A DNA stretch of 12,505 nucleotides from Sulfolobaceae archaeon (lineage in GTDB: Archaea; Thermoproteota; Thermoprotei_A; Sulfolobales; Sulfolobaceae), in contig JAPYVG010000044.1 in assembly GCA_028277025.1 (NCBI GenBank), positions 1 to 12,505 of the forward strand, written 5' to 3'. Numbering within the stretch: the first letter of the stretch is position 1; each line of letters starts with the position of its first letter. The notes below the pieces were generated by a model. The model made no database searches and was not told where the DNA came from. It saw only the letters and a list, made by a program, of their open reading frames with translations. The translations under genes and the position numbers were made by a program. Positions 1 through 7,216 of the stretch are shown in pieces.

Positions 1-34
1 AGGAAAAAAGGGAAAAACTTAACGTTAAGCTACC

Positions 35-717
35 TTAGTTTCCCTCAATTAAAACCGTGTTATTTGTCTCTTTAAGAGGTACTATAGCTAAAGCTGAGAT
101 TAAACCCCAAAACTACCAGAAAAGTTATCACTATCTATCATTTTGCCAAATATTAACTCGGTACTCCAGTAATCCTATTACCAAGATTAGCATTATTTCG
201 CCTTCAACAACAGCGGCTAACTGTAAGCCATAACTGGCTCCACTGTATCTATTTTTCTAGGAAAGATTTCATGATAAAAGGCAGCCATTGAAGCATAAGG
301 ACCGTAAGCAGCAAAGCCTATAGCAAACATCAGAGCGATTATCGATTTCCACGCGTATTTGAATATCTCTATAGATGGCACTTTGCTTATTTTCCCTCAC
401 TTGATTTTCTCGAAAGATAGGCTTTCAGATGCTAAATATCTCAAGAAATCACCCATGAAAGCCGAAACCCCACCTATCATGAAACCTATCCTCCAGCCTA
501 TCATGACGAAATTGTGGCTGAATACCAAAAGCATTGTAGCAGATCCCATAAAACCTAAAGGCGAAGTAGTTTGTATAAGAGATGTTATTAGAGCTCTCTT
601 CTTTTCCGTGTGTTCTGATACCCATGTTGAAACTTCTCCCCATTCTCCACTAACTCCTAATCCTTGTGATATCATAATCTGATCATTGTTTTACCGAGAA
701 TAGTTATCCATCTGCCC
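35..717 (-). pseudogene. Decayed MFS transporter (MHS/metabolite:H+ symporter type)
   Basis: Minus-strand fragments of one major facilitator transporter lie in the family order but in different frames. GRWITILGKTM (716-684) matches the loop 2-3 motif. The MISQGLGVSGEWGE segment (from 675) matches the conserved helix 4-5 region of MHS symporters, and helix 3 is missing between them. That frame meets a TGA at 397-399 and then continues in frame with a readable helix 7 region (AIGFAAYGPYASMAAFYHE). Near 250 the frame shifts, giving RYSGASYGLQLA, the usual motif before helix 8, which ends at a TAG at 132-134. The tail FWGLISALAIVPLKETN resembles the last helix and ends with TAA at 35-37; helices 9-11 are essentially gone. 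The damage (one stop, at least two frame changes, two deletions) rules out a working protein. The original substrate is unknown; organic acids are typical of the family. The true 5' end cannot be placed. Confidence 0.8.
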
Positions 718-818
718 TTGTAGAGATTTTTTCCATTATTTAACTTATGGAATAATGTAGTAAGAATATGCATAATAAATATTTCCCTCATGTCCCTTCA
801 AGTTTGTTATGCGATAAC

Positions 819-826
819 CCTTTAAC
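819..826 (+). promoter_or_regulatory. Weak TATA-like box for the APC permease gene
   Basis: The sequence CCTTTAAC is centred about 26 nt before the GTG at 850, the spacing expected for a leaderless archaeal transcript. No Shine-Dalgarno core precedes this GTG, which fits leaderless expression. The box is a poor match, and a better AT-rich stretch (ATAATAAATATTT, about 768-783) would give a leader of about 45 nt. The choice between the two is open. Confidence 0.3.
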
Positions 827-849
827 TCCCTTCTTTACTTTTCGTAATT

Positions 850-2133
850 GTGAAAAAGAAGTTATCATTATTTGAAGCAACAGCAATAGGACTTGGGAAC
901 ATCATAGGGGCCGGAATCTTCGTTATGGCAGGGAGCACAATCTACTTAGCTGGTCCTGCAGCTTTGATTTCCTTCATAATTACCGGGCTATTAGCCATGA
1001 GTATCGGTCTTAATAGCGCTGAACTTGCCTCTAAATACCCCGAGAGTGAAGGGGGTGTTTATTCTTTCGCTAAACTCACTATGGGAGACACTGTAGGGTT
1101 CTTAGTAGGATGGATGAGAATGATATCCTATTCCGTATCGGGTGCTGCTACAGCACTTGGTTTTGCTAGTTATTTACAGATTCAAAGTTATACTTTAATT
1201 ATTGCCGGACTCCTCATCTTAGTCCTAGGAGGATTATACTTAGCGGGGCTGAAACTAGTCTCTGAAGTAGAATCAGTCCTTGTGGGCTTAAACGTCTTAG
1301 GATTAATTCTGTTTATAGTATTTGCTTTAATCTCAGGGAGATTTAACACCTTACACTTTACACCTATTGCCCCTCACGGATTATACGGTATATTCACGGC
1401 TTCCTCCCTAGCTTTCTTCGCATACTCTGGTTTTAACACGATCGCGACTCTGACTCCAGACGTAGAAAACGGGGAGAAGACAGTACCTAAAGCTATAGTC
1501 CTTTCTCTGGCTATTACTTCAGTACTTTACATCATGGTGGTCTTCTCCATGTTATATCTACTCCCATGGCAAATCTACGGTCAACAAGCGAATCCACTTT
1601 CCTTTGCTCTACAAAAAGCTAAAGCCCCGTTTCTATTAATTCTCGCAGTGTCAGCCACAGCAATAATTGCGACCCTTACCGTGACAATGTCTACTATAAT
1701 AGCTACAGTTAGAACGTTAAAGCAAATGGCTGAGGATAACTTAATACCTTCTAAGCTAGGCAGAAAAGAGAGTATAGCTACATTATTAGTAATTTCAATG
1801 ATGGTCTCGTCCTTAGGGTTAGGCAATGTAGAGGTGATAGGGCTCGTTTCGAATTTTGGTACCATATTTTCTTACCTAACCACGGCTCTAGCCGTAGTTA
1901 TCTCTAGGAGAAGAGGCATCATGGGTAGTTTTAAAGCTCCCCTCTACCCTTTCCTTCAGATTCTATCAATCTTACTATCATTATTAGTGATCGGGACTCT
2001 GGGTGAGGAAAGTTTAGTTCTGGGTGTTGTATCACTGCTAGTGGGGTTAATAATTCATGTTATCCATGTCGAAATTAACGTGGTAGAAAAGGGGAAGAGG
2101 TTGAACCCTCATGGAAGGATTCAGAATGAGTGA
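850..2133 (+). CDS. APC-superfamily amino acid permease
   Basis: Predicted secondary transporter of amino acids or amines in the cytoplasmic membrane, probably driven by an ion gradient. The 427-residue length and about 12 hydrophobic segments fit the family. Helix 1 holds the hallmark GLGNIIGAGIF (15-24), the broken-helix substrate site of APC proteins. The helix 6 region (about 185-215) reads FFAYSGFNTIATLTPDVEN followed by EKTVPKAI, a very typical stretch. The GTG start at 850 is chosen because KKKLSLFEATAIGLGN follows directly, as in relatives, and no in-frame upstream codon is better. The gene stands alone on this strand. Its stop lies 5 bp from the convergent stop of the 2139-2660 gene, so any transcript terminator must overlap that gene. 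The exact substrate cannot be told. Confidence 0.9.
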   Translation: MKKKLSLFEATAIGLGNIIGAGIFVMAGSTIYLAGPAALISFIITGLLAMSIGLNSAELASKYPESEGGVYSFAKLTMGDTVGFLVGWMRMISYSVSGAATALGFASYLQIQSYTLIIAGLLILVLGGLYLAGLKLVSEVESVLVGLNVLGLILFIVFALISGRFNTLHFTPIAPHGLYGIFTASSLAFFAYSGFNTIATLTPDVENGEKTVPKAIVLSLAITSVLYIMVVFSMLYLLPWQIYGQQANPLSFALQKAKAPFLLILAVSATAIIATLTVTMSTIIATVRTLKQMAEDNLIPSKLGRKESIATLLVISMMVSSLGLGNVEVIGLVSNFGTIFSYLTTALAVVISRRRGIMGSFKAPLYPFLQILSILLSLLVIGTLGEESLVLGVVSLLVGLIIHVIHVEINVVEKGKRLNPHGRIQNE

Positions 2134-2138
2134 AAATT

Positions 2139-2660
2139 TTAATCTTCCTTTAGCTTATAACCGAATCTTTTTACGTATAGGTCTTTCTCTTCTTTTATCT
2201 CTACTATTTCTAATACCGAATATATTTTTCCATGAAGAGCCTTTTCCATCCATGCTATAAGAACTATATTTAAGATATTTGACAAGGGGTAAGAAACTAC
2301 TACTCCTAAGGCTATAAATAGGTTCTCTGGGACTGGGAAGACATAAAGTGCTATGAACGGAGCTAAAAATAACAATGGGAACAAGATTTTGTCCCTTTGA
2401 CTTTGTTTTATTGCTCTAGAATGTTTGTACTCTTTCATGTACTCTCTACTAGATTTAAGCGAGTTAAACGCCTTGATGAGTTCTCCCTTCCTATAAAACA
2501 TCAGTAAAAGTGATATTACGATCATTGACAGGAAAAAATATATACTATATCTTTCTATAACTGAAAACACAGAAAACGAAACAACTAGTATCAGGGAGAA
2601 AAGTTCTGCCTTTCCTATCTTAAACTCCTTCTCTTCATCAATATAGGTGGCATGCGACAT
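2139..2660 (-). CDS. Small four-helix membrane protein, last gene of the ABC importer operon
   Basis: I do not recognise this 173-residue protein. It starts with a charged segment (IDEEKEFKIGK), then shows hydrophobic stretches at about 20-35, 40-55, 92-108 and 114-136. A basic, polar loop (57-91, rich in Lys and Arg) lies between helices 2 and 3, and the tail is charged (about 139-173). An even number of helices and the basic loop and tail suggest both ends and the middle loop face the cytoplasm; this is inference. The ATG at 2660 lies inside the end of dppF, so the two genes overlap by 23 bp and are surely co-transcribed and translationally linked. No good later start exists near the N-terminus. 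Possible roles are an importer accessory subunit, a regulator of the ATPases, or an unrelated passenger. Confidence 0.75.
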   Translation of the reverse strand: MSHATYIDEEKEFKIGKAELFSLILVVSFSVFSVIERYSIYFFLSMIVISLLLMFYRKGELIKAFNSLKSSREYMKEYKHSRAIKQSQRDKILFPLLFLAPFIALYVFPVPENLFIALGVVVSYPLSNILNIVLIAWMEKALHGKIYSVLEIVEIKEEKDLYVKRFGYKLKED

Positions 2661-3573
2661 AATGACCCGGCTCTACTTCAACAAGTTTAGGTTCTTCTTT
2701 TCTACAAATATCTTTTCTAAAAGGACATCTAGGGTATAAAGGACAACCGTTAAGTGGATCTGGTTCCTCAGTGTCGTTGAGTTTCACTTGCAAGGTATAT
2801 CCAGGCTCAGGAATGGGAATAGCAGCGATAAGGGCTTGTGTGTAAGGATGTTTAGGATTTTCAATTATTTGATCGGTCTTACCATATTCAACTAAGTTAC
2901 CGTGATATAAAACGAAAATCCTCGATGATATATAAGCTGCTGTAGCTATATCATGAGTTATCATAAGTATTGAAGTGCCTTTTTCATTTGCTTTCGTGAA
3001 AAGGTCCAAAATGCTAGCCCTAATTGATACATCTAACATAGAAACCGGTTCATCAGCCACAATAAATTCTGGGTTTAAAACTAATGCCCTTGCAATCGCT
3101 ACTCTCTGTAATTGCCCTCCTGAAAGTTGAGTAGGATAAGAAACGCTAAATTCTTCAGGTGGTGTTAAGCCCACCTCTTCTAATACCTCGTAAATCATTT
3201 TCTTCTCTTCTTCTCTACTTTTTGCAAGCCCATGAAGTCTAATACCTTCTGCTATAACATCGTATACCTTCATTCTAACGTCTATGGCATCAAAGGGGTC
3301 TTGGTATATTATCTGATTCTTACGCCTAAACACCTTTAATTCCCTCCTCTTTAACTTGAAAACGTTCTTGTTATCCCAGAGTACTTCACCTGATAATGGT
3401 TTAATGAGTGCCAACATAGTCTTCCCTAATGTTGTCTTACCGCTTCCAGATTCGCCTACAACTGACACTATTTCTTTATTTTGTACTTTGAGAGAAACAT
3501 TATTCACAGCCTTTATTATTAAATTCTTAGTCTTAAAATAGACTTTTAAGTTCTTTACTTCTATCATTTTCAT
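2638..3573 (-). CDS. dppF: Opp/Dpp-type ABC importer ATPase (DppF/OppF)
   Basis: Cytoplasmic ATPase subunit, presumed partner of DppD in powering the importer. Counting from the ATG at 3573 (311 residues): Walker A GESGSGKTT (40-48), Q-loop IIYQDPFDA, signature LSGGQLQRVAIARAL (150-164), Walker B FIVADEP (170-176), D-loop SMLD, and switch His in ITHD (His207). The family C-terminal domain carries Cys277, Cys283, Cys290 and Cys308 (C-X5-C-X6-C-X17-C), the pattern known to bind a [4Fe-4S] cluster in Dpp/Opp ATPases. The ATG at 3573 overlaps the dppD stop as TGATG. A further ATG at 3567 (MIEVKNLKVYF) is equally plausible, with GTGAT just before it. An in-frame ATG at 3591 would extend into dppD and looks less likely. 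The name is by family; the substrate is not shown. Confidence 0.92.
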   Translation of the reverse strand: MKMIEVKNLKVYFKTKNLIIKAVNNVSLKVQNKEIVSVVGESGSGKTTLGKTMLALIKPLSGEVLWDNKNVFKLKRRELKVFRRKNQIIYQDPFDAIDVRMKVYDVIAEGIRLHGLAKSREEEKKMIYEVLEEVGLTPPEEFSVSYPTQLSGGQLQRVAIARALVLNPEFIVADEPVSMLDVSIRASILDLFTKANEKGTSILMITHDIATAAYISSRIFVLYHGNLVEYGKTDQIIENPKHPYTQALIAAIPIPEPGYTLQVKLNDTEEPDPLNGCPLYPRCPFRKDICRKEEPKLVEVEPGHYVACHLY

Positions 3574-4541
3574 CACTTCCTGAGGTGGCAAGCTACGTAG
3601 TGCGTGGGGGAAACTTTAACAATTTCGGGCTCTGTAGTCTTACACACGTCCATAACAAACGGACATCTTGGATTGAACCTACATCCAGTTGGAGGGTTTA
3701 ATAAATCTGGCGGAGAACCCGATATGGACTTTAACTTACTCCCTCTTTTTCTGATATCAGGAATAGATTCTAAAAGCAGTTGCGTATAAGGATGTAGAGG
3801 TGTCTTATATACTTCCTCCACTTTTCCGAACTCGACTATTTTCCCTGCGTACATAATAGCTAGATAGTCACTTAAACCAGCGAGTAATGCTAAGTCGTGA
3901 CTTACAAATAACATGCTGAAGTTTTTCTCCTTTTTAAGTTGTCTTATAATACTTATTATTTGAGCTTGTACTATTACGTCCAACGCTGTAGTTGGCTCGT
4001 CAGCAATTACTAATTTTGGGTTTAACAGGAGAGCCATAGCTATCACTACTCTCTGTTTTTGCCCACCTGAAAGCTCATGAGGATATTTTTCTAGAATCTC
4101 AGGCATTAGGTTAACAGACTTGAGCATTGTATAGATCCTTTCTAGTGCCTCTGCTTTAGAAACGTCTTCATGAGCTAGTATGGTCTCTATCATTTGATCT
4201 TTTACCTTATACACAGGGTCTAATACGTCCATAGATACTTGAGGAATCCAACTTATCTCTTTCCATCTGATGTTTTTATTAAAATTTTGTTCATCTATTT
4301 CTAGAACATTTTTGTCTTGATAAAATATTCTCCCACTTTTTATCTCAGCGTTTCTTGGAAGTACACGAAATATCGAATTGATAAGTGTGGACTTACCGCT
4401 TCCAGATTCTCCTGCCACACCTACGACCATTTGGTTTGGAACGTATAAGGAGACTCCATCTACCGCCTTTACGTAACCCGTTTTTGTCTTAAAATAAGTC
4501 TTGAGGTCTTCTATTTTAAGTATAACACCGTCTACTACCAA
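3573..4541 (-). CDS. dppD: Opp/Dpp-type ABC importer ATPase (DppD/OppD)
   Basis: Second ATPase subunit of the importer, 322 residues. It shows Walker A GESGSGKST (44-52), signature LSGGQKQRVVIAMAL (157-171), Walker B LVIADEP (177-183), D-loop ALD, and switch His in FVSHD (His215). The Q-loop region reads WIPQVSMDVLDP, a variant of the usual FQDP pattern, with the Gln kept. The C-terminal domain has Cys287, Cys293, Cys300 and Cys318 with exactly the same spacing as in DppF, so this subunit too should bind a [4Fe-4S] cluster. The start is TTG at 4541, supported by a strong Shine-Dalgarno (GAGGTGA at 4555-4549) seven nt before it. The gene begins 3 nt after the dppC stop, and its stop overlaps dppF. 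Confidence 0.92.
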   Translation of the reverse strand: MVVDGVILKIEDLKTYFKTKTGYVKAVDGVSLYVPNQMVVGVAGESGSGKSTLINSIFRVLPRNAEIKSGRIFYQDKNVLEIDEQNFNKNIRWKEISWIPQVSMDVLDPVYKVKDQMIETILAHEDVSKAEALERIYTMLKSVNLMPEILEKYPHELSGGQKQRVVIAMALLLNPKLVIADEPTTALDVIVQAQIISIIRQLKKEKNFSMLFVSHDLALLAGLSDYLAIMYAGKIVEFGKVEEVYKTPLHPYTQLLLESIPDIRKRGSKLKSISGSPPDLLNPPTGCRFNPRCPFVMDVCKTTEPEIVKVSPTHYVACHLRK

Positions 4542-4544
4542 GTC

Positions 4545-6011
4545 TTATTCACCTCTCACCTTGAAAGGACTTAAGACTTCTTGTAAAGCTGTGCCGAAGT
4601 AATAAAACGCCACTGATAGTAAAACTATTGATAGACCGGGAGGTATGACCCACCACCAAGCAAAGGAGTTAGCACTTGAAGCCGCATCTGTAGCTGCTCC
4701 AAGCATATTCCCCCACGTGGGAAAAGCCGATAGTGGAATCCCGAAACCAAGAAAGTCTAAACCCGATTCTATCAGAATGACTACTGGTACATCGTAAGCT
4801 AGTTGTGCAAAAACTACACCGAGTATATTAGGTAAAATGTGTTTCCTTATTACGTGTAAAGTACCTCCTCCCAATGCTCTCGAAGCTTCAACGAATGTCC
4901 TGCTTTTTACGCTGAACGTAACTGACCTAATTATCTTCATGGTTCCCATCCATGACAACCCTCCTATTATAAGTAGTATTAGCTCTGCCCTACTAATGTT
5001 AGCCGCTATCCCAGTAACAATAAACACAGTTTCAAGAGTTATAAACAGAGGAAGACCTGGAATAGTAAGGAAGAAGTCCGTTATAGAGTTCAAAACTAGA
5101 TCAGTCTTACCGCCTACATATCCTGCAACTAACCCTACTATTAAACCTATGCCTACGATAATTATCGATGCAATAACACTTAATTCGAGATCAAACCTAG
5201 CACCTATGACGTACTCTGCATACACACTTGCACCGTTATCATCAGTACCTAAAATCCCGAAGGATCTACCTAAATCGCTAAAGTGAACTGGGGCTATGTA
5301 AACTTTTGCAGAAGTGGAACCAATATTTATAACACTTATCATGACAGATGTGGGCCCAGACTTCCCTAAGAGCTCAGTTGGAAATTGTAATCCTAGTAAT
5401 GCTTGTTGACTTATGGGTAAAGAAGCTACATAAGGACTATTAGCCGAATTTAAACTAGAAGGAGTTATAGAAATAGAATTAGTTTTATTCAAGTTAAGTA
5501 CATTTGTCGGATAATTATACTCATACTGATATTTAATAGGCACGTAACTCAGAAGAAAGAATTTGTAACCCGATGAGTTTTCTGTGTAAAAGTTAACTTG
5601 TACTCCTTGAATAGTGTAAGGTATAACTGTGGTAGAAAAGGTAAATGAATAAGGGTAACTGTACTTCCAGAATAAAGTAAAAGTAAGGTTTTCGGACTGA
5701 TGCGGTTTAAGATACACGACGTAATATGAACCGTTGTAAGTTACATAGCCGTTTCCTGAAGTAGAGGTTAAGTTAAGGGTAGTACTCATATCGGGAGGAT
5801 AGTCCTTATATTGTGGGAAAATCGTAGCCCATGAAGGTACAGCGTAAGGACCTGCTACATAATACTCTGAAGAAGAATAAGGGTTTTTATATGGAGTCGT
5901 CATAGGACCTATGATTGCCACTAGAACGAAAAATACCAAGATACCAATAGATATAACAAAAGACTTCCTATGAAACAAATCTCTTATTATCTTGTTTTTA
6001 AAAATGTTCAT
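4545..6011 (-). CDS. dppC: ABC importer permease DppC/OppC with large extracytoplasmic insertion
   Basis: Membrane-spanning channel subunit, 488 residues where bacterial DppC is about 300. Helix 1 is at about 18-37. The conserved family core resumes at HFSDLGRSFGILGTDDNG (243-260), followed by helix 2 (about 276-297) and the other core helices. The coupling (EAA) loop EASRALGGGTLHVIRKH lies near 375-395 and contacts the ATPases. The extra ~200 residues (about 45-242) lie between helices 1 and 2, on the outer side. They are rich in Tyr, Ser, Thr, Asn and beta-type sequence and carry N-glycosylation sequons (for example NLTS, NGSY, NLTF, NSSG, NKTN). The motif usually GTD..GRD..SR reads GTDDNGASVYAEY, so the Arg-Asp and Ser-Arg positions have changed. 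The ATG overlaps the dppB stop by 4 nt (ATGA), with GGTGA seven nt upstream. Confidence 0.9.
   Translation of the reverse strand: MNIFKNKIIRDLFHRKSFVISIGILVFFVLVAIIGPMTTPYKNPYSSSEYYVAGPYAVPSWATIFPQYKDYPPDMSTTLNLTSTSGNGYVTYNGSYYVVYLKPHQSENLTFTLFWKYSYPYSFTFSTTVIPYTIQGVQVNFYTENSSGYKFFLLSYVPIKYQYEYNYPTNVLNLNKTNSISITPSSLNSANSPYVASLPISQQALLGLQFPTELLGKSGPTSVMISVINIGSTSAKVYIAPVHFSDLGRSFGILGTDDNGASVYAEYVIGARFDLELSVIASIIIVGIGLIVGLVAGYVGGKTDLVLNSITDFFLTIPGLPLFITLETVFIVTGIAANISRAELILLIIGGLSWMGTMKIIRSVTFSVKSRTFVEASRALGGGTLHVIRKHILPNILGVVFAQLAYDVPVVILIESGLDFLGFGIPLSAFPTWGNMLGAATDAASSANSFAWWWVIPPGLSIVLLSVAFYYFGTALQEVLSPFKVRGE
4549..4555 (-). promoter_or_regulatory. Shine-Dalgarno that decides the TTG start of dppD
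   Basis: GAGGTGA on the minus strand ends seven nt before the TTG at 4541. It matches the CU-rich 3' end of archaeal 16S rRNA and lies within the last codons of dppC. It supports an unusual TTG start for dppD. Confidence 0.75.
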
Positions 6012-7000
6012 TCATACTTCACCCTGGGATCAATGAAGGGATAGATTAAATCCACTGCGAACAAAACTATTATTGCATACAGATTGATGAAGTAGAAGGC
6101 CGCTTCTAGGACTGGTATATTTAAGTTTTCTGCGGCTTGTAATAGAAGCTCGCCCATACCATAAAAATTAAATATTTCTTCGACGAAGACAGCGCCAGCT
6201 AAAATAAAAGCAAAGTCTATACCAGTTCTAGTAACAGCTGGTATTATTGAATTCCTCATTACATGCTTCAAAAGAATTTTTCTTGAAGGTATCCCTCTAG
6301 CTTTTAAATATAAGATAAAATGACTATGATTAGCTTCTACGCCGTAACTTCTCGTAAGTATCATCCTTACCCCATAAGACAAAATAGTGAGAACTATGAT
6401 AGGTAATGATGCGAATTTTAATAATGAAGCCACATACGTTATCCCAGAAGTCCCGTTTATAGCCTCTGCTATATTAGTGGGGAACCAATTTAATTCAAAT
6501 CCAAAGTAATACAATACTATTGCAAATATCCAGAACGCTGGTATAAAATATGTAAATATTGCGACTGTGCTGTTTATTAAATCTGTCAACTTGCCCTCCT
6601 TAGCTACGGAGATAAGACCTAAAACTATCGCTAATCCAGTACTTAAGAGAAGACTTGGAACCAATATGATCAAGTCAACTGGTAGGGCTTGCATTATAAG
6701 GTTAGCTATAGGTTCGCCATAGATAAGGGAGTATCCAAAGTTGAAAGTGAGCATATTTTTGATGTAATCGACGTACTGGATATAAAGAGGCTGATTAAGT
6801 CCCCATTGTCTATCTATAGCTTCGATCAATGAGCTTCTCGATATGCCTTTATAAGTTAAAGGAACGTAAAAATCAGCTGGATTATAATGAAATATATAAG
6901 GCATTACATTAAACAAGAAGAAGAGAAAATTAATTATAGCAAATAGCAATAGAAACCTTTCTATAACCCTTTTTATAATATATCTAGTCGGAATCCTCAA
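6008..7000 (-). CDS. dppB: ABC importer permease DppB/OppB
   Basis: First gene of the importer operon and partner channel subunit to DppC, 330 residues, the usual size. It opens with RYIIKRVIERFLLLFAIINFLFF (helix 1). The outer loop contains the family-typical region DRQWGLNQPLYIQYVDYI and NFGYSL. The EAA coupling loop is YLKARGIPSRKILLKHVMRNSIIP, and the tail is DLIYPFIDPRVKYE, matching the family ending. The start is TTG at 7000, chosen because a full GGTGAT Shine-Dalgarno sits 5 nt before it (7011-7006 on this strand) and no ATG fits. A leader before the first gene is less common in this group, where single genes are often leaderless. A TATA box at 7043-7048 would give a leader of about 19 nt. 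Confidence 0.92.
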   Translation of the reverse strand: MRIPTRYIIKRVIERFLLLFAIINFLFFLFNVMPYIFHYNPADFYVPLTYKGISRSSLIEAIDRQWGLNQPLYIQYVDYIKNMLTFNFGYSLIYGEPIANLIMQALPVDLIILVPSLLLSTGLAIVLGLISVAKEGKLTDLINSTVAIFTYFIPAFWIFAIVLYYFGFELNWFPTNIAEAINGTSGITYVASLLKFASLPIIVLTILSYGVRMILTRSYGVEANHSHFILYLKARGIPSRKILLKHVMRNSIIPAVTRTGIDFAFILAGAVFVEEIFNFYGMGELLLQAAENLNIPVLEAAFYFINLYAIIVLFAVDLIYPFIDPRVKYE

Positions 7001-7005
7001 AACTT

Positions 7006-7011
7006 ATCACC
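7006..7011 (-). promoter_or_regulatory. Shine-Dalgarno that decides the TTG start of dppB
   Basis: GGTGAT on the minus strand, 5 nt before the TTG at 7000. Its presence at the first gene means the operon mRNA should have a short leader instead of being leaderless. Confidence 0.75.
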
Positions 7012-7033
7012 ACTTAAGTAAAATTCCCTTAAC

Positions 7034-7089
7034 TAAGTGATCTTTATACACGATCTTAATACTTTTGCTATCAATAAGTGATTTTTATT
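7034..7089. repeat. Imperfect 15-bp direct repeat in the divergent promoter region
   Basis: TAAGTGATCTTTATA (7034-7048) and TAAGTGATTTTTATT (7075-7089) match at 13 of 15 positions, with starts 41 bp apart. The first copy contains the predicted dppB TATA box. Read on the minus strand each copy is an A/T-rich box followed by ATCACTTA. They could be paired regulator sites, tandem promoters, or chance in AT-rich DNA. Confidence 0.4.
7043..7048 (-). promoter_or_regulatory. TATA box of the dppBCDF operon
   Basis: TATAAA on the minus strand. With the archaeal spacing of about 26 nt, transcription would start near 7019, giving a leader of about 19 nt that includes the GGTGAT of dppB. The predicted start coincides with an 8-bp palindrome, ACTTAAGT (7012-7019), which could be an operator; that last point is speculative. 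Confidence 0.55.
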
Positions 7090-7185
7090 TAGTTTTAAAG
7101 TAATATTGGTTGATCCTTGACATTTTTAAAGTAAAATAGAAGCTCTTTTTAGACAAACATTATTGTATTGTAATGAAAATATTAA

Positions 7186-7191
7186 TTTATA
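7186..7191 (+). promoter_or_regulatory. TATA box of the 7217-8380 gene
   Basis: TTTATA centred about 28 nt before the ATG at 7217, so transcription should start at or just before the start codon (leaderless). No Shine-Dalgarno core lies before that ATG, which agrees. Confidence 0.5.
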
Positions 7192-7216
7192 CGGCAAAGT
7201 AAATTCCTAATTTAAG

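Noticed and set aside
359..682. Plus-strand ORF of 107 codons.
   Set aside because: It runs antisense to the recognisable MFS pseudogene fragments and has no family features.
3574..3591. Upstream ATG for dppF at 3591 (MPPQEV).
   Set aside because: It would lie inside dppD without a suitable Shine-Dalgarno, and the family begins near MIEVKNL; the TGATG junction at 3573 is the more usual coupling.
4837..5286. Plus-strand ORF of 149 codons inside dppC.
   Set aside because: Antisense to a clearly coding permease region with EAA and core motifs; its composition is a mirror image of the membrane helices.
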